NCBI GenBank assembly: GCA_937925595.1
Contig: CALALQ010000278.1
Span: 1 to 37,049 of the forward strand
Direction: 5' to 3'
Length of the DNA stretch: 37,049 nucleotides
Origin: an uncultured Demequina sp.
Lineage (GTDB): Bacteria; Actinomycetota; Actinomycetes; Actinomycetales; Demequinaceae
Under the pieces are notes generated by a model. That model saw only the letters and a list, made by a program, of their open reading frames with translations. It made no database searches and was not told the DNA's origin. Positions 35,475 through 37,049 of the stretch are shown here, piece by piece. Position numbers and translations under genes: made by a program. The stretch's first letter is position 1, and every line of letters begins with the position of its first letter.

Positions 35475-36766
35475 GCAGCCTGGGCGACATGCTGAGCGGC
35501 GCAGATGACGCGGCCGCCAGCGAGGTGAGCGGTGCCCGGCTCGACGATCTGCGTCGCCAGGCAGTGCGCTCCACGGTGCGCCGCACGCATGCGCGGCGGG
35601 TCGCGGTTCGCAGCTCGATCGCGGCGGTCGCTGTGGTGGTCGCGGGCATCGGCGGCGTCTATGTCTTCAACGACACCGTTGCTCCGCCGGCGGCGGACAA
35701 CGGGGACTCTGTTGCCAACTACCCCAGTGAGACGCCGTCTCCCAGCCCTGTGCCGGTCGTCACCGACTGGCCCGGCTTCAGCGGAGAGGTGACGGAGGAT
35801 CCTCACTTGCCCACGGCGTCGGCCCTCACTCCGGAGGTGTGGACCCAGGTGCAGCCCGGATGGTCGCTCGTGTCATACCGCGAGCGATGGGGCGAGGGTT
35901 CGCGAGAGGGAAGCGGGCCGCAAGTGGTCTATCTCGCTTCGCCGACGGGCGAGCTGTTCGAGGTCACGCGCGTCGACGGCGACACGGTGGGCGTCATGGC
36001 GTGGCAGACGGGAGCGACCACGGCGGCGGTGTCCGTGCAGCCGGAAGGCGAGGCGCCGCATATGGGCGTGCTGGATCTCCTCACCGGCGAGGTCACGCGG
36101 AAGGGCGACTATGCGCCGTTCATCTGGTCGTTCGCGTTCCTCGCGGCGGACGGGACGCCGGTGTGGCGCGGCAGCGACGGCACGGACACGTACATGACGA
36201 TCGCGCCCGACGGCACGGCGTTGGGCTATGTGATGCCCGCATACAAGGGGGCGGCGGAGATCGCCGCACGCGAGACGGGGCTCGAGGACTGTGACCCGGC
36301 GGCGGCTTTCGATGAGGAGTCTGTCCTGGTGCAGTGCCGCGATGCCGAGGGAGCCGCAGCGGTGGTGCGCGTGTGGACGCAGGCTGGTCGCGCGGAGCTG
36401 CTGACCGACTTCGACGCCCGCCAGCCCACTCGCGTGGCGGACGCGGTGGTGGCGGCGACGGGCTCCGTCGGCCTCGAAGACTGTCCCACGCACTACACGG
36501 TCATCTCCGGACAGGAGCCGGAGGGAGTGCCCGGCTGGGATGACTTCGCGCATCCGCTGCCCGAGGTGTTCCCGCCCTTTGGCGGGGCCGGCTCGCTGTT
36601 CATCTACGGCGCGACGTCCGGGTGCACTGGCGACCTCACGCCGCTCGTGGTGTTCGCATCCGACTTCGCGACGGGAGAGGGAGCAGTGCTGGTGCCGTTC
36701 CCCGAGGCTCGCCCCGAGGGTGAGGAGCCGTTCGAGACGGTGACCGGCGTGGCCGTGGGTCGGTAG
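35471..36766 (+). CDS. Membrane protein coupled to the sigma factor, putative anti-sigma
   Basis: 431 residues, not recognised as a family. A cytoplasmic N-terminal ~45 residues (ARLDDLRRQAVRSTVRRTHARR) is followed by one membrane helix at about 48-66. The remaining 365 residues are outside, beginning with a Pro/Ser/Thr linker (about 75-95) and then a beta-rich domain with four cysteines late in the sequence. No HXXXC zinc anti-sigma motif is seen, so the anti-sigma role rests on coupling and topology. The GTG start overlaps the sigma stop. The outer part could sense an envelope signal. Confidence 0.7.
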   Translation: MSSLGDMLSGADDAAASEVSGARLDDLRRQAVRSTVRRTHARRVAVRSSIAAVAVVVAGIGGVYVFNDTVAPPAADNGDSVANYPSETPSPSPVPVVTDWPGFSGEVTEDPHLPTASALTPEVWTQVQPGWSLVSYRERWGEGSREGSGPQVVYLASPTGELFEVTRVDGDTVGVMAWQTGATTAAVSVQPEGEAPHMGVLDLLTGEVTRKGDYAPFIWSFAFLAADGTPVWRGSDGTDTYMTIAPDGTALGYVMPAYKGAAEIAARETGLEDCDPAAAFDEESVLVQCRDAEGAAAVVRVWTQAGRAELLTDFDARQPTRVADAVVAATGSVGLEDCPTHYTVISGQEPEGVPGWDDFAHPLPEVFPPFGGAGSLFIYGATSGCTGDLTPLVVFASDFATGEGAVLVPFPEARPEGEEPFETVTGVAVGR

Positions 36767-36815
36767 CCGGGGGCGCTAGCCGGGCCCGCGGCCAGCACGC
36801 CAGCGGCGCCAGCCG

Positions 36816-36821
36816 TACAGT
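36816..36821 (+). promoter_or_regulatory. -10 box, probable leaderless promoter (TM2 gene)
   Basis: TACAGT, six bases before ATG 36828. Confidence 0.5.
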
Positions 36822-36827
36822 CGTCAT

Positions 36828-37040
36828 ATGGACCAAAGTCACTCGAAGGCGCTGACCTTCATCCTGTGCTTGATCGGCTTCGTGGGTGTGGCGGGTCTGC
36901 ACCGCTTCTACACCGGCAAGGTGTGGACGGGCCTGCTGTGGCTTGTGACCGGGGGACTGTTCGTCGTTGGCACCATCATCGACCTGATCATGATCGGCAC
37001 GGGCGCGTACCGAGACAAGCACGGCAACCGGCTCGGTTGA
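36828..37040 (+). CDS. TM2 domain protein
   Basis: 70 residues, two membrane helices joined by a short loop. The first helix ends GLHRFYTGKVWTG, the typical G-x-HRFYxG turn of TM2 domains, and the second ends in DLIMIGTGAYRDKHGNRLG. Function is unknown; TM2 proteins are common small membrane proteins in actinobacteria. The start has a leaderless -10 TACAGT six bases before it. It ends nine bases before the window edge. Confidence 0.88.
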   Translation: MDQSHSKALTFILCLIGFVGVAGLHRFYTGKVWTGLLWLVTGGLFVVGTIIDLIMIGTGAYRDKHGNRLG

Positions 37041-37049
37041 CCGGCCCGA

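Overview
The window is a high-GC chromosome segment centred on the replication origin of an actinobacterium. The gene order rpmH-rnpA-yidD-yidC-jag-rsmG-parA-parB on one side of dnaA, and dnaN-recF-dciA-gyrB-gyrA on the other, is the classic actinobacterial origin layout. Further right, a Trx reductase/thioredoxin gene, murJ, a DUF6049 protein, a NUDIX hydrolase and pcnA follow the order of the mycobacterial Rv3907-Rv3914 neighbourhood. A Micrococcales-type organism (Cellulomonas/Demequina-like) is my best guess, but the sequence alone does not prove genus.

Layout. 1-1312: minus-strand serine hydrolase translationally coupled to a glycerophosphodiesterase-like frame that is cut by the window edge and looks chimeric. 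1371-2726: UMF1/Atg22-type MFS transporter. 2847-7377: gyrA and gyrB (minus). 7378-9101: one membrane-anchored DUF4190-like gene between two long intergenic regions full of repeats. 9102-14408: minus-strand replication cluster (kinase-like phosphotransferase, dciA, recF, dnaN, dnaA) with the dnaA-dnaN gap as the probable oriC. 14666-20073: plus-strand cluster for ribosomal protein L34, RNase P protein, membrane insertion (YidD, YidC), Jag/KhpB, RsmG and ParAB, with three parS sites. 20256-29534: minus-strand genes for a D-Ala-D-Ala ligase-like enzyme, a PLP aminotransferase, a fused thioredoxin reductase-thioredoxin, a membrane pseudokinase, the lipid II flippase MurJ, a DUF6049 envelope protein and a NUDIX hydrolase; pcnA diverges from the last. 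31078-32210: a putative endonuclease gene boxed by 56-bp inverted repeats. 32203-37040: MFS transporter, acyltransferase-3 membrane enzyme, ECF sigma factor with a coupled membrane partner, and a TM2 protein.

How it works together. The centre holds initiation (DnaA, DciA helicase loader), elongation (DnaN), repair (RecF), topology (GyrAB) and segregation (ParABS). The right arm is a cell-envelope and redox module. Many genes overlap by ATGA or GTGA, so tight translational coupling is the rule. Several genes at the head of transcripts instead show a TANNNT box exactly six bases before the start codon, the geometry of leaderless mRNAs.

The most unusual signals are: an octamer (CCGACGCT, either strand) seen about thirty times in 37 kb, sometimes as inverted pairs in intergenic regions; a duplicated ~109-bp element bounded by this octamer; an endonuclease gene flanked by 56-bp inverted repeats; a TrxB-TrxA fusion with a WCPPC active site; and a GDPD/GH130-like chimeric frame at the left edge. 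No tRNA, rRNA, CRISPR array or intact insertion sequence was seen.
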